Part shown: in pieces, positions 40,387 to 49,660 of the stretch | Position numbering within the stretch: the first letter of the stretch is position 1 | Layout: each line of letters begins with the position of its first letter | Source: Fragilaria crotonensis | Taxonomy: Eukaryota; Bacillariophyta; Fragilariophyceae; Fragilariales; Fragilariaceae | Length of the DNA stretch: 51,635 nt | NCBI GenBank assembly: GCA_022925895.1 | Contig: JAKSYS010000451.1 | Coordinates: forward strand, 1 to 51,635 | Direction of reading: 5' to 3' | Program-made: the position numbers and the translations under genes | The notes under the pieces: generated by a model | Database searches by the model: none | What the model saw: only the letters and a program-made list of their open reading frames with translations | Told to the model about the DNA's origin: nothing

Positions 40387-42846
40387 TCAAAGTTGAACAT
40401 GTTTATTTTTTTTCTTCGGTATCTTGTATCGTCCACCAACCTCCAGGTCAGTGATTTGCACCCGCCAGCCACCGAAAGTCAAGCTGTCACCGGCCGGTTG
40501 TCCATCTACCTTCCGTCCACCCACGCAGGGTGTTCCGGCACTCACCGCCACGTTTGGTTTTCGAGAACCAGAATGCAGCTCACCACCACCGCCACCAACG
40601 GCTCCGTCTTCCCGGCCGTCCGCAGGGGACGGCGAATCACCAACATCACGTTCCCGTTTGCCAGAATGGAATCGCCGCACGGCATCGGAGCCTTCCGAAC
40701 ACAGTGGCAGCCCAATGGCTAGGAGCTCGACAGCCGCCTCAGCAGACGCCAACTCGCCAGCTTGCCAACCAGGCTTCGTGGCCGCGGCACCCCCGGTTTC
40801 AACCCGAGGTCTGCCCCTCCGGCGGGGTCTCCTCCTCCTCTTGTTCTGTCGCTTCCTGCCAGCTCTCTTCGAGCCAGCCGGAGAGGTGGCCCCGGGGGGA
40901 CAGTAACCGGCAGCACACAAGGCCCGTCCAGCCTTCACAATCTTCTCCTTTGCAGCCGTGAACGTTCCGTAAAGATGGTTCCGGAAGGAAGAGTCCCTCC
41001 CCCGGGTCACAAACCCAAATTCCTTCCCATCCGGACAGGAAACTGACGAGCAGTGTCGGATGACCCTGCCATCCCAGCTGATGGCCACACCATGGCCAAG
41101 CTTCACCGCCATGCCCCGGAACTTGGTTCTTCCATCCGGTCTAAGGCCGTGTACGTTGGGAAGAACAAAGTACCAGTTCTCCCCACAGCCCGGCACTTCC
41201 TCCGTCCACAAACTGAAACCTTGCGAGGCGTCGTTCACGTCAAAGTGCGACGAATTCCCGAGGTTGATGCTCATGTCCACAGTGTACCCAACCCGTTGGC
41301 GACGTTCCAACATCTCCATTCTCTCCCGAAGATTCTCGCGTACGTTACCGCAATCGTCGTTGACGACGCCAAAGTCAACGTCACCGTCACCCTCGTCATC
41401 ATCGTTGTTGTTGTCTTTGTCGTTGTCACAATCGACGATGTGACCATCACCACCAAGGCCGTCCACCATCGGAAGGACGACGCCGTCCATCGGCGAAAGC
41501 GGACTCAAACCAGAGTTCCCCTCGGTGTCCCTTACGACAGAGTACACCTGCGGGAAGCAACGACCCCCAAGGATCGCCAAGTCAACGATGAGACCCCGGA
41601 GGACGCCGTCTACAACACATGCATTCGCTGCGTACGGAATTTTGCTGTAAACAGGGGGGCCAGTGGGTGACTCCATCGTTTCAATCCTTGTTCCAAGCGC
41701 GAACATTGAACCAACATCAGCCGACTTAGCCCTTGCAGTGCCCTTTGCCCCCGACACCCGGATCTCCCGACACCGAGATGTCAGCCGCTCCAGCAACTCA
41801 AGGTGGTCATCGTGCGCGTCAATCTTCGTGACATTCCGGACCAGGACAACGGACTCACGATCCGGAATGCCGACCACGCCAACGTGAATGTCAACGAAGT
41901 GGGTCTCGTCCGGATCGATGACCCAGCAGGAGTCAGGTATATGGTAGTGGTGGCTGCCATCAACGTAGTGCCGGCAATCAAACTTTGCGCTACTAGATGT
42001 CTTAAGTTGGTTCCGGAATTCATATGCCCGATAGTCGGGGGGGACGTTCCGCAGGTCAACGCCAGCAATGAAATCCGGTGGCAACATGGGTAATTCGGCG
42101 TCGTGGCACTGAACAGCCCTGTACACCACCCGGTTCTGCAGGGAACAGTGCCTGTATCCCGTAGAGATTCTCCAGGCCGACACGCGGCGGTTCTCGCTGA
42201 GATAGCGAAACTGTGCGAGATGACTTGGACCGTAAGGCTCAGGGTTCCCACGGGATTCTGAATAGAACCGCCTCACAAAGCTGTCACTGCCAAAGGTATA
42301 CGAAGGAAAGTCGTCGCTTGTACCCTCCGCCCTCCGCAAGCGGAGCCAGCTCATGTCATACGCCCTTAACGTGCCCCGCACTCCAGCATCCCCAACGTGA
42401 CGGTCCCGATGACAGTAGAACACTCCACACTGAGGCAGGAACAAAACCGCTGCCCTGTAGAAATAATCCATCTCAGGGCCAACATCTTCTGGTTTTCGGG
42501 ACAGGACGTGACGAACTTCATCAAAATTGACGTCAGAAGACCGGCCACCGCCACGCTCCCCCGCCTCCCCACAACCGTTCGACAATGTGGCCGGCGAAGG
42601 AGCCCGGTTGAGGATCACGTCCATCACGTAGAACTCGTTGAGGAACTCCGACTGGAGTCCAGACTCCGGGAACATGTCGGCAGCCGAACGCAATCTAAAC
42701 GGCTTGCATCCAAAAGCTTCTGCAACGACACTGATCGGAGTCTGACACAAGAATTCACTGCACCCAACCCCGCTCGCCGTCCTGAACCTTTGCCGGAATG
42801 CACTCCTCTCCTCCGGAACAACGGCCATGGACAACAACGACATCAT
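40387..42846 (-). CDS. Transposon-associated protein with putative 2OG-Fe(II) dioxygenase domain (819 aa)
   Basis: A single open frame from ATG 42846. The first ~500 residues are unrecognised, with acidic Asp/Asn-rich DKDNNNDDDEGDGDVD just before the domain. At about residues 535-650 lies a double-stranded beta-helix-like module: MSINLGNSSHFDVNDASQGF with an HxD pair, WYFVLPNV, MAVKLGHGVAISWDG, then RVIRHCSS with a distal His, and FRNHLYGTF with an Arg that could bind 2-oxoglutarate. H-x-D...H is the Fe(II) triad of these enzymes. The C-terminus has a strongly basic stretch (KRAGRKRQNKRRRRPRRRGR), likely for DNA or nuclear binding, and ends in a Gly-rich part and KIPKKKNKHVQL. It is intact, in contrast with the convergent transposase. 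Relation to TET/JBP oxygenases of fungal KDZ transposons is suggestive only. Confidence 0.6.
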   Translation of the reverse strand: MMSLLSMAVVPEERSAFRQRFRTASGVGCSEFLCQTPISVVAEAFGCKPFRLRSAADMFPESGLQSEFLNEFYVMDVILNRAPSPATLSNGCGEAGERGGGRSSDVNFDEVRHVLSRKPEDVGPEMDYFYRAAVLFLPQCGVFYCHRDRHVGDAGVRGTLRAYDMSWLRLRRAEGTSDDFPSYTFGSDSFVRRFYSESRGNPEPYGPSHLAQFRYLSENRRVSAWRISTGYRHCSLQNRVVYRAVQCHDAELPMLPPDFIAGVDLRNVPPDYRAYEFRNQLKTSSSAKFDCRHYVDGSHHYHIPDSCWVIDPDETHFVDIHVGVVGIPDRESVVLVRNVTKIDAHDDHLELLERLTSRCREIRVSGAKGTARAKSADVGSMFALGTRIETMESPTGPPVYSKIPYAANACVVDGVLRGLIVDLAILGGRCFPQVYSVVRDTEGNSGLSPLSPMDGVVLPMVDGLGGDGHIVDCDNDKDNNNDDDEGDGDVDFGVVNDDCGNVRENLRERMEMLERRQRVGYTVDMSINLGNSSHFDVNDASQGFSLWTEEVPGCGENWYFVLPNVHGLRPDGRTKFRGMAVKLGHGVAISWDGRVIRHCSSVSCPDGKEFGFVTRGRDSSFRNHLYGTFTAAKEKIVKAGRALCAAGYCPPGATSPAGSKRAGRKRQNKRRRRPRRRGRPRVETGGAAATKPGWQAGELASAEAAVELLAIGLPLCSEGSDAVRRFHSGKRERDVGDSPSPADGREDGAVGGGGGELHSGSRKPNVAVSAGTPCVGGRKVDGQPAGDSLTFGGWRVQITDLEVGGRYKIPKKKNKHVQL

Positions 42847-43142
42847 GCGTGAGTCGGGCGAGTCTGCCTCTCATCGCGGTGAGTGGGGAGGACTTCCCCG
42901 TCCGCCACATCACCGACTCCCGGAACACGTGGCGAGTTCCCAAGGTTTCTAACAGATGTCACGCTCGGGGAAGTCTTATTCCCGGTCTCCGCGACCTTCT
43001 TCTTTGTGATCTTCTTCTTTGTAACCTTCTTCTTCGCAACCTTCCTCTTCCCAGCCTTCTTCGTCCCAACCTTCCGTTCCCCATCCCTCCCCTCCACGAC
43101 CACATTTTCCACAGCATCAACGCCACGTCGATCGGGCGACAT
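42843..43142 (-). CDS. Lys-rich leader ORF overlapping the oxygenase start
   Basis: A 99-codon frame from ATG 43142. It has a run of basic repeats (KKAGKRKVAKKKVTKKKITK, then KKVAE) followed by TSPSVTSVRNLGNSP and an Arg/Thr-rich end. Its TGA (42845-42843) overlaps the ATG of the 819-residue ORF in the word ATGATG. It may be the true N-terminus of the oxygenase gene after a one-base frame change, or a separate small basic protein. The Lys tract is a repeat-like sequence, so coding is likely but not proven. Confidence 0.4.
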   Translation of the reverse strand: MSPDRRGVDAVENVVVEGRDGERKVGTKKAGKRKVAKKKVTKKKITKKKVAETGNKTSPSVTSVRNLGNSPRVPGVGDVADGEVLPTHRDERQTRPTHA

Positions 43143-44280
43143 CGGGCTCTCTCCTGCTTCCTGGCAGGTGAAGGCCGCGCAATGCCAGTTCCAACCTCAC
43201 AACAACCAGCCACAGAGGATGGTTGTCGCGAGCGCGCGCTCTCCAACAAAGACAATCAACACGCAATCCTGGCGTGGACTGTCTATTTGTTGAAAAGTCA
43301 GCGAGAACTATCCGACGGCGACGTGGTGATGTTGCAACAAACAGCAACCCAACAAGAGTACTTCATCAAAGTACTCTATCATCAAGTTGTGCTTTTTTTG
43401 GTGTCACCATTCACCAAAGGTACTAACAAGCAGCAAAATCGACGTACTGTAAGTACTATGGCGAATGTAGGGCATTTTGCACCTGGGACTTCTTTCCAAG
43501 ACCTCTAAATGCAGCATAAATATGTTATTCATGTATATAACATTGAATTACGTTATATACACATTCATCGATTTTATTAAAATTATGTATGTAGTTAAAT
43601 GAAAAAGTAATTACAGTACATAGCATTTTCATGTATAGATGATACATTCGTTTCCCAGGACAGGACTACATACTGGTACAGGTACACTATACTGCACCAG
43701 TATGTAGCAACAAATCAGTACGAACACAAAAATTTAATGCTTGCTTAATACATGGATGTACATATATATGCAATTTACATCATGTATGCATACACACCAC
43801 GACACGCTCGAATGATTACCAAGAACTAGCTGCCGGTATGACACAGGTGTTGCATACTCCGAGTACAACAACTACTGGTAGTGAAACAAGATTGCAAGTC
43901 CGTCCACGCAAAAACAAGACTGCAGCGAGCATCATGTCATATATAATTTTCTAGTCACACATATTCATACAAGTATATGAAACGGAAAATGTCAGAAGCT
44001 AAATAGTGAACATGTAAGTGCATTCAAAAACAATAAACGACTTGCACATGTTTTGTGAATATAAGTCGTAACTAATACAATTTTTGTCGAAGTCATGTAC
44101 AGGTAGAAAATGAACAATTAGGGACAACTCATACAATTTTGAAAACTGGTGGGAGATTCAAAATCCCAAATTCATCACCCAAAATTACAAGTCGTCTCAT
44201 ACTTGCTGCAAATTGATACAACCACTGAGACCGCTATTCTAACCCTTGCTTGCTTCTTCTTACATTTTGATTCATTCCTC
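43143..44280. other. Region between the CMC element and the hAT element
   Basis: 43143-43500 is GC-richer, probably the 5' flank of the oxygenase gene. From 43500 on it is AT-rich with many ATGTATA/TATACAT words and a small palindrome (CTACATACTGGT at about 43667 with ACCAGTATGTAG at about 43696). The termini of both transposons should be here but I could not define them. Confidence 0.35.
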
Positions 44281-45237
44281 ATGCCGAAGAAAACTATATC
44301 TCCAACGAAGCAACCTTCAGTGGCTACTCGGACCACGCCTCCACGCGCGACCAAGAACAAGACGAAGAACGCCGAACTTGAAACACCGACAACAAGAGCC
44401 AAGAGGAATGAGATGGCGGAACAGCAAAAGGCTGAAGCTGCTGAAGCTGCTAAAGCTGCTAAAGCTGCTAAAGCAGCTGCTAAAGCAGCTGCTAAAGCTA
44501 CTGCTAAATCTGCGGCTAAATCTGCGGCTAAATCTGCCGCTAAATCTGCCGCTAAATCTGCGGCTAAATCTGCAGCTAAATCTGTTAAAGCATCGACGAC
44601 TGCAGTTAACCCGGACCCACCAGTGAAGATCGCGACAGCAGTTAACCCAGACCCAGTGCAGATCACTGCAAAGGGACGCAAACGACGTGTTGTTCCTCCT
44701 CGTGGTAAGAAGAAGAGGAGGAAAGTGGCACCAAAAAAGGTGGTGGTGGTGAGCAGAAGGAGCGCTCCTGAGGAAATTGATGACTCCTCCTACTCAGTTG
44801 AAGAGGTTGACGATGAAGAGTTTGAAGAGGTCGACGATGAAGAGTTTGAAGAGGTTGACGATGAAGAGTCCGAATCAGATGATGACAGGGAGGATGAGGG
44901 GAAAAGTAATGCGGAAGATGACAACAACGTGGTGACACATGACATGTCAGATGATGACGACTCTGTTCACAGAATGGATCAGTTTGTTAGAGATGTCGGG
45001 AAAACAGCAATGGATGCAAGACGACGTCTTGGTCAGGAGTTGAACCACTGTGCCCAGGAAGGCGCGGAGGATCCTCCAGATGACAATGATACTCCAACGG
45101 CGAAGAAGAAGGTGTCGTCTACGCATGTTCAGCACGATGTATGCGATGACAATGAGTCCAATGCGCCGCCACGAGAAGAGAAGCACGTGAAATCGAATTG
45201 TGATATACGTCAAAAACGAGTTGTTCCGTCGATGTAA
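44281..45237 (+). CDS. hAT-element accessory ORF 1: low-complexity basic/acidic nuclear protein
   Basis: ATG 44281 is chosen over the frame start at 44149 because the basic N-terminus (MPKKTISPTKQP) begins there. The protein has an Ala/Lys stretch then six AAKS repeats (12-bp units, about 44500-44580). A strong nuclear signal follows (GRKRRVV, RGKKKRRKVAPKK). Next are three EVDDEEFE octapeptide repeats (24-bp units, 44801-44872) and a long acidic part. A donor-like GTAAGT overlaps the stop at 45234, and a CTTTTTCAG acceptor ends at 45321. Using them adds 18 residues and then a stop, whereas ORF 2 just downstream reads in another phase. So ORF 1 and ORF 2 may be one gene with a one-base lesion, or two genes. 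Confidence 0.55.
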   Translation: MPKKTISPTKQPSVATRTTPPRATKNKTKNAELETPTTRAKRNEMAEQQKAEAAEAAKAAKAAKAAAKAAAKATAKSAAKSAAKSAAKSAAKSAAKSAAKSVKASTTAVNPDPPVKIATAVNPDPVQITAKGRKRRVVPPRGKKKRRKVAPKKVVVVSRRSAPEEIDDSSYSVEEVDDEEFEEVDDEEFEEVDDEESESDDDREDEGKSNAEDDNNVVTHDMSDDDDSVHRMDQFVRDVGKTAMDARRRLGQELNHCAQEGAEDPPDDNDTPTAKKKVSSTHVQHDVCDDNESNAPPREEKHVKSNCDIRQKRVVPSM

Positions 45238-45279
45238 GTTTGTTAACAGTCCAGTTATGTTCCGAAGGCGTTTCGAAAG

Positions 45280-46071
45280 GTGCTTGAAATCGAAAAGCCA
45301 AAAAATCATTTCCTTTTTCAGTTGACATACGAGAAATGTTTCAATACAGCGTTGAACCAGAAAAGGAGTACGTGTGAACAAGCTGGTCTCAGAATTGTTC
45401 GGGGCGCAATCAATAAGGATTTCAAAGCACGCGGCGAAGACTTCTTCACGTTTGAAGAATTCTGTAAGCTTAGGACAGCAACAACAGACAGGGAGAAAAG
45501 GGCCTTCTTCTTCTTCTTCAATAACTTCTTGGAGTGTGTATGTGGTGCAAATGCGTGGAGAATCGCGAAGAAAACAATGCTTGTATCGGAGGCGCGGCAC
45601 AGCGACAATTCGAAAATGGTAACAACAAGTGACGAAGCGTTTGCATTGTTGCTGATTGACAACTATTTGGAAAAATGGAAAACCGGCACGGAGTTGGTTG
45701 ACAAAGACAACCCAACGGAAGCAGATGATGGGCAGAATATGACGACGAAGAAAACAAAGAGACAAGCGGGAAAGTACACTGAAAAGAAAAAAGGAACCTG
45801 CAAGTATGGTGGGTGGAGCGATGACGGAATAAGACAGTTCAATGCACTGCGCATAATGGTTAAAGAGAACAGGGCATGCCCGCAGTCAAAAGACATGGAA
45901 CGTGAGCTGCTGGCATTCTGCAGGACACGGGCAGGATTGAAGAATGCCCGTGGCGATGAGCGGCAAGAACAGCACGACGGTACTGGTGCTGACAACAATG
46001 CATTGGAAACAGCGGTAGCAAAGGTACCTGTGGAGGCAGCATGGGACTCGGATGACGAAAATGAGTCGTAG
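45280..46071 (+). CDS. hAT-element accessory ORF 2, unrecognised (263 codons open)
   Basis: Open frame with protein-like composition from at least LTYEKCFNTALNQ (45322) to TAG at 46069. The opening GTG at 45280 is probably not a real start; a splice acceptor at 45321 is more plausible. Conserved-looking parts: CEQAGLRIVRGAINKDF, FTFEEFCKLRTATTDREKR, DNYLEKWKTGTELVD and KYGGWSDDGIRQFNALRIMV (about residue 172). The last resembles a motif I associate with accessory proteins of algal transposons but cannot name. It is convergent with the hAT transposase, 212 bases away, and faces it tail to tail. It may be a DNA-binding partner of the transposase; function unknown. Confidence 0.5.
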   Translation: MLEIEKPKNHFLFQLTYEKCFNTALNQKRSTCEQAGLRIVRGAINKDFKARGEDFFTFEEFCKLRTATTDREKRAFFFFFNNFLECVCGANAWRIAKKTMLVSEARHSDNSKMVTTSDEAFALLLIDNYLEKWKTGTELVDKDNPTEADDGQNMTTKKTKRQAGKYTEKKKGTCKYGGWSDDGIRQFNALRIMVKENRACPQSKDMERELLAFCRTRAGLKNARGDERQEQHDGTGADNNALETAVAKVPVEAAWDSDDENES

Positions 46072-46283
46072 TTGCTTGTGATTGCGACAGCTGCTGCTGG
46101 CAGCCATAGTTCATTAAATGCATTAAAATGGTGAATGTTATGAAAACAAATGGCTAGGTTGATACAATGTATGCTGAAATGAGAACACCGCAATGCGTGA
46201 AGAACAAATATATATGGTGACTTGGCAAAATATATGTCCAAGATATAGCATGATATCGCCATATGTGATTTTTTATAAGTATT
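46072..46283. other. Intergenic spacer between convergent hAT genes
   Basis: AT-rich 3' flanks; repeated ATATATG/CATATAT words. No gene. Confidence 0.4.
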
Positions 46284-48171
46284 TCATTTAAACAAATATG
46301 TTGACAGACTATTTGATATGTAACAATATGTGTCACATTGTGAATATAATATTGCATCTATATTGTGAAAAGATACAATATATGTTTGATACAACATATG
46401 TGTTAGCCACTTAACATACATGTGCAGAACTTGCGATAGGGATGTCATTATCCGGTAACAATTCAAAGCATAAAAAATAGTTAACATATCCCACCTTCTG
46501 ATGATCGCCTTCCCCACTGTGTAGACATCCCACTCCTTCTGATTCACTTTCAAAAGAAGGATTGCTTGGAATACTGCTGGTGATGTTGATTTTCTTGTGT
46601 CAGTGAGGATGTTCTTCGCAATGGAGAACAATCGCTCACACTCAACAGATGTTCCGCATAGAATATCAAGGTTGACATACTTTGATGCAACATTGTCGTT
46701 GTTGGTCTTCTTGCGCTTCACACGAAGCTCAACCTTCTGTGCATATGTGAGGCTGTTGTTGGAATGATCATCGTTGTCCTCATCAAGAGCAGCATCATTG
46801 CCATCGGCATCCACAACAGGCTTCAAAAGGCAACGCACGCTGTCACGTTCAGCGTCTGTGATGGGGTGTCCCTCCGCAATTTTGACAATTGCCCCCTCAA
46901 ACAAGGGATAGTTCACAATCTTGGCATCCGGAGCCAGGTGGCTGTCAAGCTCAGGGTAATCAACAAGAACTGTGTCAAACATTTCTCTAACTCGGAGAAA
47001 TGATATGGCTTCTTCCTGCAGCGTCTTATTTATGCTGTGAAATTTCTTGAGGTGGACGTATGCTTTCTCTAACAGATTTATCTCCACAAGAGTTGGCAGC
47101 AGCGGGAATAGATCTTGGATGGCACTCAGCTCCTTCTGAATACGAAAGAAACGAGTTGTCATGTCGAAGACGGACGTCCATCGAGTTTCGTTAGCTTTTA
47201 CTGTGTTCAGCGTTGTCAATTTCTGCAGTTGTGCATTGACCTTGAGAGTACTGGCTTTCTTCATGACGCCAGCAACACGATCTAAAATGTTTTGAAGCTG
47301 TGAAGGTACTTGTTAGTGATTCTTCTTAGATAGTCAAAACAAAACAACATTCGGCTGATCAAATAGAAATTCGTACCTCAGGCTGATTCGATATCCATTT
47401 CTTTACAGCTAAATTAAACTTATGGGCTCCACAACCAATGAGTGGTACCTGCAACATAATAGCCAAGCTGTTGTTGACGGCGCAGTTGTCTCCAATCAGG
47501 CACATGATATTGTCTTCACTCTTACCGAATGACTGCATCACTAGGGAAATGTGTTGTAGATGATCCCTTGCGGTCATTCCCTTTATTTCCCCAACCAACA
47601 GAGGACGCATTGACAACAGAGTCCGATTGATTGTTTCGATATTGCCAACAAAAGATGAGTAGGATGCAGATATCCCAATGTAGTGGACTGAACCAACCGT
47701 CCAGCCATCAAACACAAGCGCAATATTGTCGGGCAGCTTCTCTGCAATTGATTCGGTCATCAGCTTTGCTGTGGCAAGGATATACTTACGAAGCAGCTTC
47801 GAGGTTATTGGCTTGTACCTCATCCCTTCTCGCGTGAGTGACTCATCAACACTGTTGAGAGGCGAGTTTGTCATGACAATCCATTCAATCCAGCGGAACA
47901 TGTCCTGCTCAGCGTCACTAACACGTACAATGAATGACGTGATAGTACGAGTCTTGTCAGGTACCAACGCCTGGTACTCTGCTTTAAAGTTCAATCCAAC
48001 ACAACTTCCCAAGTGATTGAGTAGGTTAGTCCAACCCCCACTCTTCAACTTTGTCTTACCGCATTTGTTGCAGAGCCATTCACCATTCTTGGTTTTAAGA
48101 CTGTTGCCGACTGGCGTGAAATAAAATAAACAAACGTCTCTCGAAAGTGCCGACATGATAATTGTGTTCAT
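46284..48171 (-). CDS. hAT superfamily transposase with BED-type finger, one intron
   Basis: Spliced: exon 1 48171-47377 (265 codons), intron 47376-47298, exon 2 47297-46284; 602 residues in total. Residues about 35-60 (WLCNKCGKTKLKSGGWTNLL with a following HLGSC) form a BED-type zinc finger. Catalytic-core-like segments follow: NIALVFDGWTVGSVHYIGIS holds an early Asp, and MCLIGDNCAVNNS the second. CGAHKFNLAVKKW gives the typical CxxH-like block before the insertion domain. The C-terminal dimerisation region is clear (CGTSVECERLFSIAKNILTD and RKSTSPAVFQAILLLKVN). The last 70 residues are AT-rich in origin and may be artefactual; a further donor (GTGGGATATG at about 46491) could end the protein earlier. 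No frameshift is seen, so the transposase may still be functional. Confidence 0.85.
47298..47376 (-). other. Spliceosomal intron of the hAT transposase, 79 bp, phase 0
   Basis: Donor GTACGAATTT after Asn-Gln-Pro-Glu, acceptor ACCTTCACAG before Leu-Gln-Asn-Ile-Leu. A CACTAAC branch-like site lies about 20 bases before the acceptor. Splicing restores one continuous transposase frame. Confidence 0.8.
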
Positions 48172-48968
48172 TGATCATGCACTCGGCAATCGGATCGCAG
48201 GACTTGCAAAGGAATCAGTACATACACAATGACTGTCACCACGTATATAACATGTGTAATTACTTCTGGAATCCTTCCCGCAGTTAACTTCTTCCAAAGT
48301 AACTACCACGTTCATGTGGTTATATTCTACCCACATGGTGCGTAGTTAGTTGGTTAGTTATCTGAGATGCAGTAGTTAATTAGTTAACTGCAGCACTTGC
48401 AGTAGTTAGTTAATATACTTCCCAAAATTTCGAAGCAGTTAGTGACTGCAGTTAACTAACTGCAGTTAACTACAGGAGTATTAGATCATAAACGTTACTA
48501 AAGTAACGTTACGCTGGTAGATTTTCACTGACTGATACTAAGTGCAACGAGACGCTCTACGCAAATCTAAAATACCCCTCTGAGGACAGCAGTACCTTCA
48601 CGCGTAATTCCTACATAGTTGAATGGTATTTTTGATGATCCGGTAACGCTGTGGGTACTCAAAAATGGTACAGAAATGTTACTTCTGATCTAAGTAGAAC
48701 GTTACTCGAAAGACACTCTCTCGGTGGTACTTCTAAGTTCTCCGGGTACTTCGGAGCACATACATGTAAAAGCAACAATAACAACAACAACAACGACACC
48801 ACCAACAACTGCATGCGAATCCACCTCTGCCTCCTACAAGACAAGAATTCAAGAAAAGTGGCTTCTTGCTCCAGACAAGAAGGAGGATGATGCACAAAGA
48901 ATGGAGGCTACTCGTTTCCATATATGGATGTTTGGAGTTTGGACGATCATTCCGGATGCCACTTGTGC
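48172..48968. other. 5' flank of the hAT transposase with GTTAGTTA-type repeats
   Basis: Between about 48345 and 48480 the words AGTTAGTTA, TTAACTGCAG and CTGCAGTTAACT recur in both orientations, forming local inverted repeats that could be subterminal transposase sites. An AAC microsatellite (ACAATAACAACAACAACAAC) begins near 48774. A hAT terminus is expected here but was not located. Confidence 0.4.
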
Positions 48969-49660
48969 GATATCATCACAAACGAATTTGAAGCAATGGC
49001 GTTGCGAACAATCTGAGTTGGCAGAAAGTTTCGGGGTGCTCTCTCAATCTCGGAGCTGTTTCAAATTTGTCATTTGGACCAGAATTGATGGACTTGTGGT
49101 CCGATATGTGGTGCAGAAATAGAGTCCGGATGCAACACTGGTGTGATATCATCGCAAACGAATTTTGAAGAAATGGCGTTGCGAACAATCTGAGTTGGCA
49201 GAAAGTTTCCGGGTGCTCTCCGATCTCGGATCTGTTTCAAATTTGTCATTTGGACCAGAATTGATGGACTTGTGGTCCGAAATGTGGTGCAGAAATAGAG
49301 TCCGGATGCCACACTGGTGCGATATCATCGCAAACGAACTTTGGAGCAATGGCGTTGCGAACAATCTGAGTTGGCAGAAAGTTTCGGGGTGCTCTCCCGA
49401 TCTCGGATCTGTTTCAAATTTGTCATTTGGACCAGAATTGATGGACTTGTGGTCCGAAATGTGGTGCAGAAATAGAGTCCGGATGCCACATTGGTGCGAC
49501 ATCATTGCAAACAAATTTTGAAGCAGTGGCGTTGCGAACAATCTGAGTTGGCGAAAAGTTTCGGGGTACTTTCTCAATTTCAGATCTGTTTCAAATTCTT
49601 GAATTGAACAAGAATTGATGGACTTGTGGTCCAATATGTAGTCAAGAAATAATGCAAGTG
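48969..49660. repeat. 176-177-bp tandem repeat, about four copies
   Basis: Units begin at the word GATATCATC (48969, 49145, 49321; GACATCATT at 49498), spacings 176, 176 and 177. Each contains TTGCGAACAATCTGAGTTGG, GTTTCGGGGTGCTCTC and GAATTGATGGACTTGTGG. The last copy is shorter and more diverged. Minus-strand ORFs across the array (for example 49718-49149) reflect the repeat and are not counted as genes. Confidence 0.9.

Larger units (their letters stand above)
36935..43142. mobile_element. CMC (CACTA/Plavaka-like) DNA transposon with associated 2OG oxygenase gene
   Basis: A frameshifted transposase on the plus strand (36935-40319) and an oxygenase-domain gene on the minus strand (42846-40387, with a basic leader from 43142) lie tail to tail, 67 bases apart. 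Both share GC-rich composition, while the DNA on either side (36.1-36.9 and 43.5-44.2 kb) is AT-rich, which suggests one inserted unit. Terminal repeats were not located, so the boundaries given are those of the coding parts only. Linkage as one element is inference. Confidence 0.55.

Noticed and set aside
42798..43508. Plus-strand 236-codon frame with LLLCNLLL-like runs
   Set aside because: It is the antisense of the Lys-rich repeat leader; the Leu/Phe runs are the complement of AAG codons.
44175..44681. Minus-strand Ala/Asp/Leu-rich 168-codon frame
   Set aside because: Antisense shadow of the AAKS repeat; period-12 DNA keeps several frames open.
46491..46510. 16-base match (CCACCTTCTGATGAT) between the hAT 3' region and the 36.4-kb remnant
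   Set aside because: The shared word is too short and lies in opposite reading sense in the two places; likely chance.
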